From Cherax quadricarinatus (Eukaryota > Arthropoda > Malacostraca > Decapoda > Parastacidae), in NCBI RefSeq assembly GCF_038502225.1, contig NC_091372.1:1718534-1782533 (forward strand): a stretch of 64,000 nt of DNA, written 5' to 3'. Under the pieces are notes generated by a model that did not search any database, was not told the DNA's origin, and saw only the letters and a program-made list of their open reading frames with translations. The position numbers and the translations under genes are program-made. Every line of letters begins with the position of its first letter. The first letter of the stretch is position 1. Positions 33,407-44,900 of the stretch are shown one piece after another.

Positions 33407-33577
33407 CATGCATCAACATGTCAGGGACACTACCAGAGAGAGAGGGGAGGACGAACCAGCAAGACTGGACCTTGTGTTCACCCTGGGCAGTTCAGACTTT
33501 GAGAACATCACTTACGAGAGGCCCCTTGGAGCTATTGATCACGTGGTTCTGAGAGGGTAACAGGAATTGAATGGGTG
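33407..33577 (+). pseudogene. CR1-like LINE endonuclease fragment, copy 4 (left part)
   Basis: Reads MHQHVRDTTRERGEDEPARL, DLVFTLGSSDFENITYERPL and GAIDHVVL, equivalent to copy 2 around 17900-18040; the S-D-H motif is I-D-H here. It breaks where a Jockey-like LINE is inserted and resumes at 34838. Confidence 0.8.
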
Positions 33578-34676
33578 AAGCTGGTGCTTTCGACCGGGTG
33601 TGGCACCAGGGCCTCATAGCAACACTGCAAGAACTTGGAATTGCAGGCTCTACACTATGTCTCATCAGTGATTACCGTCATGGTAGATCTCTAAGTGTAG
33701 TTCTCAATGGAACGGAATCAGCAAGACATCCTATTGGGGCAAGTGTTCCACAAGGAAGCGTGCTGGGACCATTGTTATGGAATGTCTACTTCAACGACCT
33801 TCTTCATCTCATCCCAGAATCACATGCATATGCAGACGACTGTACAATGACATTCACTTATCCAAAAGAAGAAATGCCAGCTGCTCTAAGCTACATCAAT
33901 CACCAGCTGAGAGCTATATCAGCTTGGGGAAATAGATGGCAAGTAACATTTGCACCTGAGAAAACGCAAATGATGCTGGTCTCTAGGCACCATGATGGTA
34001 ATGCTGGTGCAGTAGTAAGGATGAATGGGAGGGTGTTGGCACCTGGAGAAGAAGTTGATATCCTTGGGGTGAAATTTGACTAAAAACTAACCATGAAGAA
34101 CCATATTGTAAATCTTGCAAACAAGGCAGCCAGGAAGCTTACAGCACTTCGCCGTATCTCGCATCTGCTTGACAGTAGGGGTTGCAAGATTCTGTACGAG
34201 GCACAAATACGCTCACACCTTGAGTATGCTCCACTTTCTTGGTTTGCCTGCCCCCCTCTCATCTGCGACTGCTTGACAGAGTAGAGAACAGAGCAAGACG
34301 TCTCATCTCTCGCCTGGACCCATCCTGGATAGATCTGTCATTTCAGCAGAGCCTTCAACACAGGAGGGATGTGGGTGGCCTTACTGTTATGTACAAGGCC
34401 AATATTGTCAAAATACAACACTTGGATCCACTTCGAGGACAGCATGAAACAAGCTTTTATGCCACAAGACGGGCAGAAAGCAGCAACTTCACTCTGGCTG
34501 TACCCTTCTCCAGAACATCACTCCATCTGAGATCATACATACCCAGGATGACTCGAGTATGGAACACATTCGTACAGCATAATGATGTCAACGAGATAAA
34601 GTCAGTTGATCAAATGAAAATGCTGGCCCACAGATGGCTCCAACTTCATCCTGTTCACTACTTGTATGTCTCATAA
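33578..34676 (+). pseudogene. Jockey-like reverse transcriptase C-terminal part
   Basis: RT blocks: GAFDRVWHQGLIATLQELGI, SVPQGSVLGPLLWNVYFNDL, HAYADDCTM (YADD codons 33829-33840, both aspartates intact), NRWQVTFAPEKTQMMLVS and VDILGVKFD. A TAA at 34081-34083 ends this frame. The thumb continues (KNHIVNLANKAARKLTALRR, LYEAQIRSHLEYAPLSW), then shifts frame near 34250 (LRLLDRVENRARRLI, LTVMYKANIVKIQHLDPL, MTRVWNTF) to a stop at about 34674. Needs one stop and one frameshift to be read through, so it is dead but fairly recent. Confidence 0.87.
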
Positions 34677-34834
34677 CAATAAAAATGCTTTCAAATGAGC
34701 TGATGTAGGTAACAGCTCTTAGCTTGCCAATAAAGTTAGGAATCCTTAACCTGTAAATAGCTTGTCAATAAAACTAGGGATACATAACCTAACCTTGTCA
34801 AACCCTGTTTAAAAAAAAAAAAAAAAAAAAAAAA
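33578..34834 (+). mobile_element. Jockey-like LINE, 5'-truncated, with poly(A) tail
   Basis: Starts inside the RT (GAFDRVWHQGL) and ends in a 3' UTR and a poly(A) of about 24 (34811-34834). It lies inside CR1-like copy 4, whose coding sequence continues on both sides. The poly(A) tail and RT type fit the Jockey group and differ from the AC-tailed CR1-like family. No clear target-site duplication is seen. Confidence 0.8.
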
Positions 34835-34837
34835 CTA

Positions 34838-35575
34838 TGAAAGGGTGACTATACAGGTATGAGGAACTTCCTGCAGGAGGTTCAGTGGGACAGAGAACTG
34901 GTAGGAAAGTCAGTAAACAAAATAATGGAATATGTAACAACAAAATGCAAGGAGGCAGAGGAAAGGTTTGTTCTCAAGGGCAATAGAAGTAATGGGAAGA
35001 CCAGAACGAGTCCTTGGTTTACCCGAAGGTGTAGGGAGGCAAAAACTAAGTGCACCAGAGAATGGAAACGGTACAGAAGGCAAAGGACCCAGGAAAATAA
35101 GGGGATTAGTCGCAGAGCCAGAAACGAGTATGCACAGATAAGGAGGGAGGCTCAGCGAGAGTACGAAAACGACATAGCATCGAAAGTCAAGTCTGACCCG
35201 AAACTGCTGTATAGCCACATTAGGAGGAAGACATCAAAGACCAGGTGATCAGACTAAGGAAAAAAGGTGGAGAACTCACAAGAAACGATCAAGAGGTATG
35301 TGAGGAGTTCAACACGAGATTTAAGGAAGTATTTACAGTGGAGACAGGAAGGCCTCTGGCAGGACAGAACAGAGGGGCACACCAACAAGGAATATACCAA
35401 CAAGTGTTGGATGACATACACACAACTGAGGAGGTGAAGAAGCTGCTAAGGGACATTGATACCTCAAAGGTAATGGGACCGGACATCTCATGGAGAAGGG
35501 AGAGGGAGGACCTAGTAGCTGTCAGTGAAGAGGCGGGGCCAGGAGCTGAGTTTCTACCCCTGTAACCACAATTAG
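34838..35575 (+). pseudogene. CR1-like LINE copy 4 (right part) with the RT deleted
   Basis: The linker is open (MRNFLQEVQWDRELVGK, KCKEAEERFVLKGNRSNGK, SPWFTRRCREAKTKC, LLYSHIRRKTSK), then, after a frame break near 35248, ELTRNDQEVCEEFNTRFKEV and IYQQVLDDIHTTEE. At about 35485 the text jumps from SKVMGPDIS straight to [19 protein letters not shown], the family 3' end. About 1.4 kb of RT is absent relative to copy 2. The 3' terminus (ATTAGGTGAGCAC then AC) is kept. Confidence 0.85.
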
Positions 35576-35579
35576 GTGA

Positions 35580-35836
<257 letters not shown>

Positions 35837-36027
35837 TAAATATGAGTTCCGGTTAATAGGGACGTAAGTGTTTACTCTGATAATATAAAGACGTAAGGGT
35901 GAAAATCTTGGCCACTGAAATAACGACTTAGGTCTTTTTAACCGAGGTACAGTTGACACTTCTGTTAGTTAAGACAGCTAGAGTATAACCCAGTTATAAG
36001 GTATATCTCTGTGCGTATACCTGGGTA

Positions 36028-36029
<2 letters not shown>
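35837..36029. repeat. Interspersed repeat shared with 25567-25720
   Basis: Ordered matching blocks with the earlier copy (see 25441-25911). No coding signal. Confidence 0.55.
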
Positions 36030-36110
<81 letters not shown>

Positions 36111-36141
36111 CGGTGTTTATACCTATAGTGAGTATTAAGAG

Positions 36142-36190
<49 letters not shown>

Positions 36191-36332
36191 GAGAGAGAGA
36201 GAAATTAGATAGTGGACAATAAGGGTGATTTAGGGTGCAATTGGGCAGGATTTACACCCTAAACGAACACCGGTAAATGTCACCATGAACACCAAGCTAT
36301 ACAACACTGCTCTCTCTCTCTCTCTCTCTCTC
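36030..36332. repeat. (TA)n, (GA)n and (CT)n microsatellites with short spacers
   Basis: TA at 36030-36105, GA at about 36137-36203, CT at about 36311-36332, with about 107 bp of unassigned sequence between GA and CT. Confidence 0.95.
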
Positions 36333-36429
36333 ACTGGCCTCCTTCCTAGAGGTCAGAGGTCAAGTTGGTTGGTGATATGTTAACCTTTCCTGACCTCCAG
36401 CATCAGCGAGGCTGTACACTCCCCTCAGG
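36333..36429. other. Short unassigned spacer
   Basis: About 100 bp before the 20-bp satellite; nothing recognised. Confidence 0.5.
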
Positions 36430-37200
36430 GACATGTATATACTTCCCCTCAGATGTATGTACATCCCATCAGATGTACATAGTTCCCCTCAGATGTATGT
36501 ACATCCCATCAGATGTATATAGTTACCCTCAGATGTATGTACATCCCATCAGATGTATATAGTTACCCTCAGATGTATGTACATCCCATCAGATGTATAT
36601 AGTTACCCTCAGATGTATGTACATCCCATCAGATGTATATAGTTACCCTCAGATGTATATAGTTACCCTCAGATGTATATAGTTACCCTCAGATGTATGT
36701 ACATCCCATCAGATGTATATAGTTACCCTCAGATGTATGTACATCCCACCAGATGTGCATAGTTACCCTCAGATGTATGTACATCCCATCAGATGTGCAT
36801 AGTTGCCCTCAGATGTATATAGTTACTCTCAGATGTATATAGTTACCCTCAGATGTGCATAGTTACTCTCAGATGTATATAGTTGCCCTCAGATGTACAT
36901 AGTTACCCTCAGATGTATATAGTTACTCTCAGATGTATATAGTTACTCTCAGATGTATGTACATCCCCTCTGATGTACATAGTTACCCTCAGATGTATAT
37001 AGTTACTCTCAGATGTATATAGTTACCCTCAGATGTATATAGTTACCCTCAGATGTATATAGTTACCCTCAGATGTATATAGTTACTCTCAGATGTATAT
37101 AGTTACCCTCAGATGTATGTACATCCCATCAGATGTATATAGTTACCCTCAGATGTATGTACATCCCCTCTGATGTACATACTTCTCCTCAGATAAATGT
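36430..37200. repeat. 20-bp satellite array (about 38 copies), two monomer types
   Basis: Type 1 TCAGATGTATATAGTTACCC and type 2 TCAGATGTATGTACATCCCA. In the left half they alternate as 40-bp dimers; the right half is mostly type 1. Type 2 contains the inverted pair GATGT/ACATC. Confidence 0.95.
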
Positions 37201-37225
37201 ATACATACGTTTCACCCTCGTAAGG

Positions 37226-37985
37226 AGTACAGTGGTCGATCGGTCCACCTGTATAAGAAATAGTACAGTGGTCCATCGGTCCACCTGTATAAGAAATAGT
37301 ACAGTGGTCCATCGGTCCACCTGTATAAGAAATAGTACAGTGGTCCATCGGTCCACCTGTATAAGAAATAGTACAGTGGTCCATCGGTCTACCTGTGTAA
37401 GAAATAGTACAGTGGTCCATCGGTCTACCTGTGTAAGAAATAGTACAGTGGTCCATCGGTCCACCTGTATAAGAAATAGTACAGTGGTCCATCGGTCCAC
37501 CTGTATAAGAAATAGTACAGTGGTCCATCGGTCCACCTGTATAAGAAATAGTACAGTGGTCCATCGGTCCACCTGTATAAGAAATAGTACAGTGGTCCAT
37601 CGGTCCACCTGTATAATAAATAGTACAGTGGCCCATCGGTCCACCTGTATAAGAAATAGTACAGTGGTCCATCGGTCCACCTGTATAAGAAATAGTACAG
37701 TGGTCCATCGGTCCACCTGTATAAGAAATAGTACAGTGGTCCATCGGTCCACCTGTATAAGAAATAGTACAGTGGTCCATCGGTCCACCTGTATAAGAAA
37801 TAGTACAGTGGTCCATCGGTCCACCTGTATAAGAAATAGTACAGTGGTCCATCGGTCCACCTGTATAAGAAATAGTACAGTGGTCCATCGGTCTACCTGT
37901 GTAAGAAATAGTACAGTGGTCCATCGGTCTACCTGTGTAAGAAATAGTACAGTGGTCCATCGGTCCACCTGTATAAGCAATAGTA
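37226..37985. repeat. 36-bp satellite array (21 copies)
   Basis: Unit: ACAGTGGTCCATCGGTCCAC followed by CTGTATAAGAAATAGT. Compared with the 28-bp unit at 39256-41070 it has an extra 8 bp (ATCGGTCC), which duplicates the GGTCC block. The 12-codon period gives false frames on both strands. Confidence 0.95.
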
Positions 37986-37994
37986 GAGTGGTGC

Positions 37995-39175
37995 ACGTGT
38001 AGTAGCAGGTGTAGTGTACACAGATGCAGAAGCCTTCAACAAGTGTGACCATGGTGCAATAGCACACAAAATGCGTCATAAAGGAATAACAGGAAAAGTT
38101 GGTAGAATAACAGTAAACAGAGTAAAGTCTGAGGCAGCTACGGTGACAAGCTGTGTTCCACAAGGCACAGTGCTCGCTCCCATCCTGGTCCTCATCCTCA
38201 TATCTGACATAAACAGAGATGTAAGCCATAGCTCCGTGTGTTCATTTGAGGATGACACCTGGATCACCATGGCAGTGACCTCCATCGAAGACACTGCCAG
38301 ACTCCAAGCGGACGTTAACCAAATCTACAAATGGGCCACTCAAAACAATATGAAGTTCAACGAGGAGAAATTTCAACTACTCAGATATGGAAAACTTGAG
38401 AAAATTAAAAATGTATCAGGGTATACAACAAATTCTAACCCTACAATAGAGCGAACAAGTAATGTGAAGGACCTGGGAGTGATAATGTCAGAGGATCTGG
38501 CCTTCGAAGACCACAACAGTGTATCTACCGCATCTGCTAGGAAAGTGATAGGATGGATAATGAGAACCTTCAAAACTAGGGATGCCAAGCCCATGATCCT
38601 CTTCAAATCGCTTGTGCTCTCTAGGCTGGAATACTGCTGTACACTAACGGCCCCCTTCAAGGCTGGTGAAATTGCTGACCTGGAGAGTATAAAGAACTTT
38701 CACGGCACATATCAGTACGATAAGGCACCTAAATTACTGGGAACGGTTGAAGTCCTTGATTTGTATTCCCTGGAACGCAGGCGAGAGAGATACATGATAA
38801 TGTACACTTGGAAAATTCTAGAGGGATTAGTACCAAACCTGCACACGAAAATCACTCCCTATGAAAGCAAAAGACTCGGCAGGAGATGCAACATTCCCTC
38901 AGTGAAAAGTAGGGGCGCCACGAGTACACTGAGAGACAACACAAGTGTCCGGGACCCAAGACTGTTCAACTACCTCCCAGCATACATAAGGCTGTCAAGA
39001 AGGCGCTGGACAGGCACCTTAAAGTCAGTACCTGACCAGCCAGGCTGTGGTTCGTACGTCAGTTTGCGTGCGGCCAGCAGTAACAGCCTGGTTGATCAGA
39101 CCCTGATCCACCACGAGACCTGGTCTCAGACCGAGCCGCGGGGGCGTTGATCCCCGAAACCCTCTCCAGGTATAC
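37995..39175 (+). pseudogene. LINE reverse transcriptase (CR1/Jockey group), second subfamily
   Basis: A 378-codon open frame from 38014. Blocks: DAEAFNKCDHGAIAHKMR, VTSCVPQGTVLAPILVL, SSVCSFEDDTWITM (catalytic FxDD, with E where A is usual; FEDD codons at about 38245-38256), NNMKFNEEKFQLLRYG, VKDLGVIMSEDLAF, LFKSLVLSRLEYCCTL and LYSLERRRERYMIMYTWKIL. The region between RT blocks 3 and 4 is short (GKVGRITVNRVKSEAA), consistent with an internal deletion. The tail ends CCTCTCCAGGTATA. The copy is 5'-truncated and sits between the 36-bp and 28-bp satellites. Confidence 0.85.
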
Positions 39176-39255
39176 AGAGTGAGCAGCCGCCATATTGGCG
39201 GTCTAGTATGTGTCAGTGAGTTTGTGTCCACCTCTCGTAACTCCAGACAAAATAC
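39176..39255. other. Short spacer with a GC palindrome
   Basis: CCGCCATATTGGCGG (39187-39201) is an inverted repeat with loop TAT, immediately after the LINE tail. Confidence 0.6.
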
Positions 39256-41070
39256 TGTGGTCCACCTGTGTAGGAAATAGTACAGTGGTCCACCTGTGTA
39301 GGAAATAGTACAGTGGTCCACCTGTGTAGGAAATGGTACAGTGGTCCACCTGTGTAGGTAATGGTACAGTGGTCCACCTGTGTAGGAAATGGTACAGTGG
39401 TCCACCTGTGTAGGTAATGGTACAGTGGTCCACCTGTGTAGGAAATGGTACAGTGGTCCACCTCTGTAGGTAATGGTACAGTGGTCCACCTGTGTAGGTA
39501 ATAGTACAGTGGTCCACCTGTGTAGGTAATGGTACAGTGGTCCACCTGTGTAGGTAATGGTACAGTGGTCCACCTGTGTAGGTAATAGTACAGTGGTCCA
39601 CCTGTGTAGGTAATGGTACAGTGGTCCACCTGTGTAGGAAATGGTACAGTGGTCCACCTGTGTAGGTAATGGTACAGTGGTCCACCTGTGTAGGTAATGG
39701 TACAGTGGTCCACCTGTGTAGGTAATGGTACAGTGGTCCACCTGTGTAGGTAATAGTACAGTGGTCCACCTGTGTAGGTAATGGTACAGTGGTCCACCTG
39801 TGTAGGTAATGGTACAGTGGTCCACCTGTGTAGGTAATGGTACAGTGGTCCACCTGTGTAGGTAATGGTACAGTGGTCCACCTGTGTAGGTAATGATACA
39901 GTGGTCCACCTGTGTAGGTAATGGTACAGTGGTCCACCTGTGTAGGTAATGGTACAGTGGTCCACCTGTGTAGGTAATGGTACAGTGGTCCACCTGTGTA
40001 GGTAATGGTACAGTGGTCCACCTGTATAGGAAGCAGTACAGTGGTCCACCTGTGTAGGTAATGGTACAGTGGTCCACCTGTGTAGGTAATGGTACAGTGG
40101 TCCACCTGTGTAGGTAGCGGTACAGTGGTCCACCTGTAGGTAGGTAAGGTAATGGTGGTCCACCTGTGTAGGTAATGGTGGTCCTGTATAGGAAGCAGTA
40201 GTGGTCCAATGGTAGGTAATAGTACACCTGTGTAGGTAATGGTACAGTGGTCCACCTGTATAGTACAGGTAATGGTCCACCTGTGTAGGTAATGGTACAG
40301 TGGTCCACCTGTATAGGAAGCAGTACAGTGGTCCAACTGTGTAGGTAATAGTACAGTGGTCCACCTGTGTAGGTAATGGTACAGTGGTCCACCTGTGTAG
40401 GTAATGGTACAGTGGTCCACCTGTGTAGGTAATGGTACAGTGGTCCACCTGTGTAGGTAATGGTACAGTGGTCCACCTGTGTAGGTAATGGTACAGTGGT
40501 CCACCTGTGTAGGAAGCAGTACAGTGGTCCACCTGTGTAGGAAGCAGTACAGTGGTCCACCTGTGTAGGAAGCAGTACAGTGGTCCACCTGTGTAGGTAA
40601 TGGTACAGTGGTCCACCTGTGTAGGAAGCAGTACAGTGGTCCAACTGTGTAGGTACAGTGACCTGTGTAGGAAGCAGTGTGTCCACCTGTGTAGGTACCT
40701 GTATGGTGTGTAGGTAATGGTACAGTGGTCCACCTGTGTACACCTGTGTAGGTAATGTGGTCCACCTGTGTAGGAAGCAGTACAGTGGTCCACCTGTGTA
40801 GGAAGCAGTACAGTGGTCCACCTGTGTAGGAAGCAGTACAGTGGTCCACCTGTGTAGGTAATGGTACAGTGGTCCACCTGTGTAGGTAATGGTACAGTGG
40901 TCCACCTGTATAGGAAGCAGTACAGTGGTCCACCTGTGTAGGTAATGGTACAGTGGTCCACCTGTATAGGAAGCAGTACAGTGGTCCACCTGTGTAGGTA
41001 ATGGTACAGTGGTCCACCTGTGTATAATGGTACAGTGGTCCACCTGTGTAGGAAGCAGTACAGTGGTCCA
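39256..41070. repeat. 28-bp satellite array related to the 36-bp array (about 65 copies)
   Basis: Unit TGGTCCACCTGTGTAGGTAA plus TGGTACAG. Variants are TAGGAAATGG, TAGGAAGCAG and TATAGGAAGC. Scrambled, partly deleted units lie at 40135-40300 and 40640-40770. Confidence 0.95.
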
Positions 41071-41182
41071 TCTCTTCCGACATTAGGGCTATTGTCCACA
41101 TGGTTGGAAATCTTATGACTTGTGATGTTTTTGTGGACTTTATTAAGTTGTCACTAAAGATGTGTTTGTGTCTGCCTGTCAC

Positions 41183-41183
<1 letters not shown>
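41071..41183. other. Unassigned spacer
   Basis: About 110 bp; nothing recognised. Confidence 0.5.

Positions 41184-41229
<46 letters not shown>
41184..41229. repeat. (AAT)n microsatellite
   Basis: About 15 AAT units. Confidence 0.97.
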
Positions 41230-41249
41230 TAGTTTATCCTGGGTAATTC

Positions 41250-41569
41250 CTTCCTCGAAGACTGAGACAATTGTGAAACACTTGAGACTCTTCACTGAGG
41301 AAACGTTTCGCCAGGCAGTAGCTTCTTCAGTCCAGTACAGAGAAGAACGGTGGAAGATGAGGAGGCTGAGGCAATCAGTCCCTCAACCTGGAGTCGATAT
41401 GTTGAGTCCATCATTCTTGAGAAAAGTACTTTCCTCGAGTTTGATGGACTGGACACATGGACTCCAAGCTGAGGGACTGATTACCTCATCCTCATCCTCT
41501 CTGTGTTGGACTGAAGAAGCCACTGGCAGCCGAAACGTTTCCTCATTCAAGTTTTCTAAGCCATTTACA
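41250..41569. mobile_element. Foldback element D, imperfect arms
   Basis: Left arm minus-strand blocks (41291-41335: GAGGAAACGTTTCG, GCTTCTTCAGTCCA) face right arm blocks (41507-41545: GGACTGAAGAAGCC, CGAAACGTTTCCTC). Further inner pairs are CAATCAGTCCCTCA/TGAGGGACTGATTA. Arms are more diverged than in A-C, E and F. Ends are uncertain. Confidence 0.6.
41508..41542 (+). ncRNA. Hammerhead-ribozyme-like motif, foldback D
   Basis: Stem I GGA (41508-41510) pairs with TCC (41540-41542). Core CTGAAGA (41511-41517), an extra A, a stem II region GCCACTGGCAGCC that no longer pairs well, GAAA (41532-41535), C, GTT (41537-41539). The minus-strand arm (41296-41335) keeps a better stem II (GCTA/TGGC). Confidence 0.4.
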
Positions 41570-41570
41570 A

Positions 41571-41706
41571 GGTTAGGTTAGGTAAGGTTCGTCAGGAAAC
41601 AGGACACGTGTTTCCTGACGCGGATATAAGATGATGGACTACAGCTGGAGCTTTTGGTCATCTGACGGAGACCTTCCACTGGCTTACCACTCCACCACTT
41701 AAAAAA
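41571..41706 (-). repeat. Interspersed repeat, copy 2 (inverted copy of 5349-5497)
   Basis: Minus strand: AAGTGGTGGAGTGGTAAGCC ... GTCAGGAAAC, AGGACACGTG and GTTTCCTGAC. The inner hairpin GTCAGGAAAC/GTTTCCTGAC is better preserved than in copy 1. Confidence 0.7.
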
Positions 41707-41908
41707 CTATGGTCGTAGTTACAACTACTGTATTCAGTTTATTATGTAGTTTATTGTAATTATAGATCATAACTGCTGACTTAACTCTTGCCCTAATAAA
41801 CAGTCTTAAGTTACCTTCAGTTATATTTATACTAATTACATTATTTTTTAATATCCTGGATAAAAATAATCACTGCCAGTGGAAGGTGGAATTTAGTTAC
41901 GAGTGTTG
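41707..41908. other. AT-rich unassigned sequence
   Basis: About 200 bp; no gene or element seen. Confidence 0.5.
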
Positions 41909-44900
41909 TGGGTTGTGGTAACAGTGATGTTATTTGTGGGTTGTGGTAACAGTGATGTTATTTGTGGGTTGTGGTAACAGTGATGTTATTTGTGGGTTGT
42001 GGTAACAGTGATGTTATTTGTGGGTTGTGGTAACAGTGATGTTATTTGTGGGTTGTGGTAACAGTGATGTTATTTGTGGGTTGTGGTAACAGTGATGTTA
42101 TTTGTGGGTTGTGGTAACAGTGATGTTATTTGTGGGTTGTGGTAACAGTGTTGGTATTTGTGGGTTGTGGTAACAGTGATGTTATTTGTGGGTTGTGGTA
42201 ACAGTGATGTTATTTGTGGGTTGTGGGAACAGTGATGTTATTTGTGGGTTGTGGTAACAGTGATGTTATTTGTGGGTTGTGGTAACAGTGATGTTATTTG
42301 TGGGTTGTGGTAAAAGTGATGTTATTTGTGGATTGTGGTAACAGTGTTGGTATTTGTGGATTGTGGTAACAGTGATGTTATTTGTGGGTTGTGGTAACAG
42401 TGATGTTATTTGTGGGTTGTGGTAACAGTGATGTTATTTGTGGGTTGTGGTAACAGTGATGTTATTTGTGGGTTGTGGTAACAGTGATGTTATTTGTGGG
42501 TTGTGGTAACAGTGATGTTATTTGTGGGTTGTGGTAACAGTGATGTTATTTGTGGGTTGTGGTAACAGTGATGTTATTTGTGGGTTGTGGTAACAGTGAT
42601 GTTATTTGTGGGTTGTGGTAACAGTGATGTTATTTGTGGGTTGTGGTAACAGTGATGTTATTTGTGGGTTGTGGTAACAGTGATGTTATTTGTGGGTTGT
42701 GGTAACAGTGTTGGTATTTGTGGGTTGTGGTAACAGTGATGTTATTTGTGGGTTGTGGTAACAGTGATGTTATTTGTGGGTTGTGGGAACAGTGATGTTA
42801 TTTGTGGGTTGTGGTAACAGTGATGTTATTTGCGGGTTGTGGTAACAGTGATGTTATTTGTGGGTTGTGGTAACAGTGATGTTATTTGTGGATTGTGGTA
42901 ACAGTGTTGGTATTTGTGGATTGTGGTAACAGTGATGTTATTTGTGGGTTGTGGTAACAGTGATGTTATTTGTGGGTTGTGGTAACAGTGATGTTATTTG
43001 TGGGTTGTGGTAACAGTGATGTTATTTGTGGGTTGTGGTAACAGTGATGTTATTTGTGGGTTGTGGTAATAGTGATGTTATTTGTGGGTTGTGGTAACAG
43101 TGATGTTATTTGTGGGTTGTGGTAACAGTGATGTTATTTGTGGGTTGTGGTAACACTGATGTTATTTGTGGGTTGTGGTAACAGTGATGTTATTTGTGGG
43201 TTGTGGTAACAGTGATGTTATTTGTGGGTTGTGGTAACAGTGATGTTATTTGTGGGTTGTGGTAACAGTGTTGTTATTTGTGGGTTGTGGTAACAGTGAT
43301 GTTATTTGTGGGTTGTGGTAACAGTGATGTTATTTGTGGGTTGTGGTAACAGTGATGTTATTTGTGGGTTGTGGTAACAGTGATGTTATTTGTGGGTTGT
43401 GGTAACAGTGATGTTATTTGTGGGTTGTGGTAACAGTGATGTTATTTGTGGGTTGTGGTAACAGTGATGTTATTTGTGGATTGTGGTAACAGTGTTGGTA
43501 TTTGTGGATTGTGGTAACAGTGATGTTATTTGTGGGTTGTGGTAACAGTGTGTTATTTGTGGGTTGTGGTAACAGTGATGTTATTTGTGGGTTGTGGTAA
43601 CAGTGATGTTATTTGTGGGTTGTGGTAACAGTGATGTTATTTGTGGATTGTGGTAACAGTGTTGTTATTTGTGGGTTGTGGTAACAGTGATGTTATTTGT
43701 GGGTTGTGGTAACAGTGATGTTATTTGTGGGTTGTGGTAACAGTGATGTTATTTGTGGGTTGTGGTAACAGTGATGTTACTTGTGGATTGTGGTAACAGT
43801 GTTGTTATTTGTGGGTTGTGGTAACAGTGATGTTATTTGTGGGTTGTGGTAACAGTGATGTTATTTGTGGGTTGTGGTAACAGTGATGTTATTTGTGGAT
43901 TGTGGTAACAGTGATGTTATTTGTGGGTTGTGGTAACAGTGATGTTATTTTTGGATTGTGGTAACAGTGATGTTATTTGTGGATTGTGGTAACAGTGTTG
44001 TTATTTGTGGGTTGTGGTAACAGTGATGTTATTTGTGGGTTGTGGTAACAGTGATGTAATTTGTGGGTTGTGGTAACAGTGATGTTATTTGTGGGTTGTG
44101 GTAACAGTGATGTTATTTGTGGGTTGTGGTAACAGTGGTGTTATTTGTGGGTTGTGGTAAGTGATGTTATTTGTGGGTTGTGGTAACAGTGATGTTATTT
44201 GTGGGTTGTGGTAACAGTGATGTTATTTGTGGGTTGTGGTAACAGTGATGTTATTTGTGGGTTGTGGTAACAGTGTTGTTATTTGTGGGTTGTGGTAACA
44301 GTGATGTTATTTGTGGGTTGTGGTAACAGTGATGTTATTTGTGGATTGTGGTAACAGTGATGTTATTTGTGGGTTGTGGTAACAGTGATGTTATTTGTGG
44401 GTTGTGGTAACAGTGTTGTTATTTGTGGATTGTGGTAACAGTGTTGTTATTTGTGGATTGTGGTAACAGTGTTGTTATTTGTGGATTGTGGTAACAGTGA
44501 TGTTATTTGTGGGTTGTGGTAACAGTGATGTTATTTGTGGATTGTGGTAACAGTGTTGTTATTTGTGGATTGTGGTAACAGTGTTGTTATTTGTGGATTG
44601 TGGTAACAGTGATGTTATTTGTGGATTGTGGTAACAGTGTTGTTATTTGTGGGTTGTGGTAACAGTGATGTTATTTGTGGATTGTGGTAACTGTTGTTAT
44701 TTGTGGGTTGTGGTAACAGTGATGTTATTTGTGGATTGTGGTAACAGTGATGTTATTTGTGGGTTGTGGTAACAGTGTTGTTATTTGTGGATTGTGGTAA
44801 CAGTGTTGTTATTTGTGGATTGTGGTAACAGTGTTGTTATTTGTGGATTGTGGTAACAGTGTTGTTATTTGTGGATTGTGGTAACAGTGATGTTATTTGT

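Noticed and set aside
37109..41182. Frames of 290-670 codons (HRSTCIRNSTVV and TVPLPTQVDH types)
   Set aside because: They follow the 36-bp and 28-bp satellites; three overlapping frames on one strand encode the same DNA repeat.
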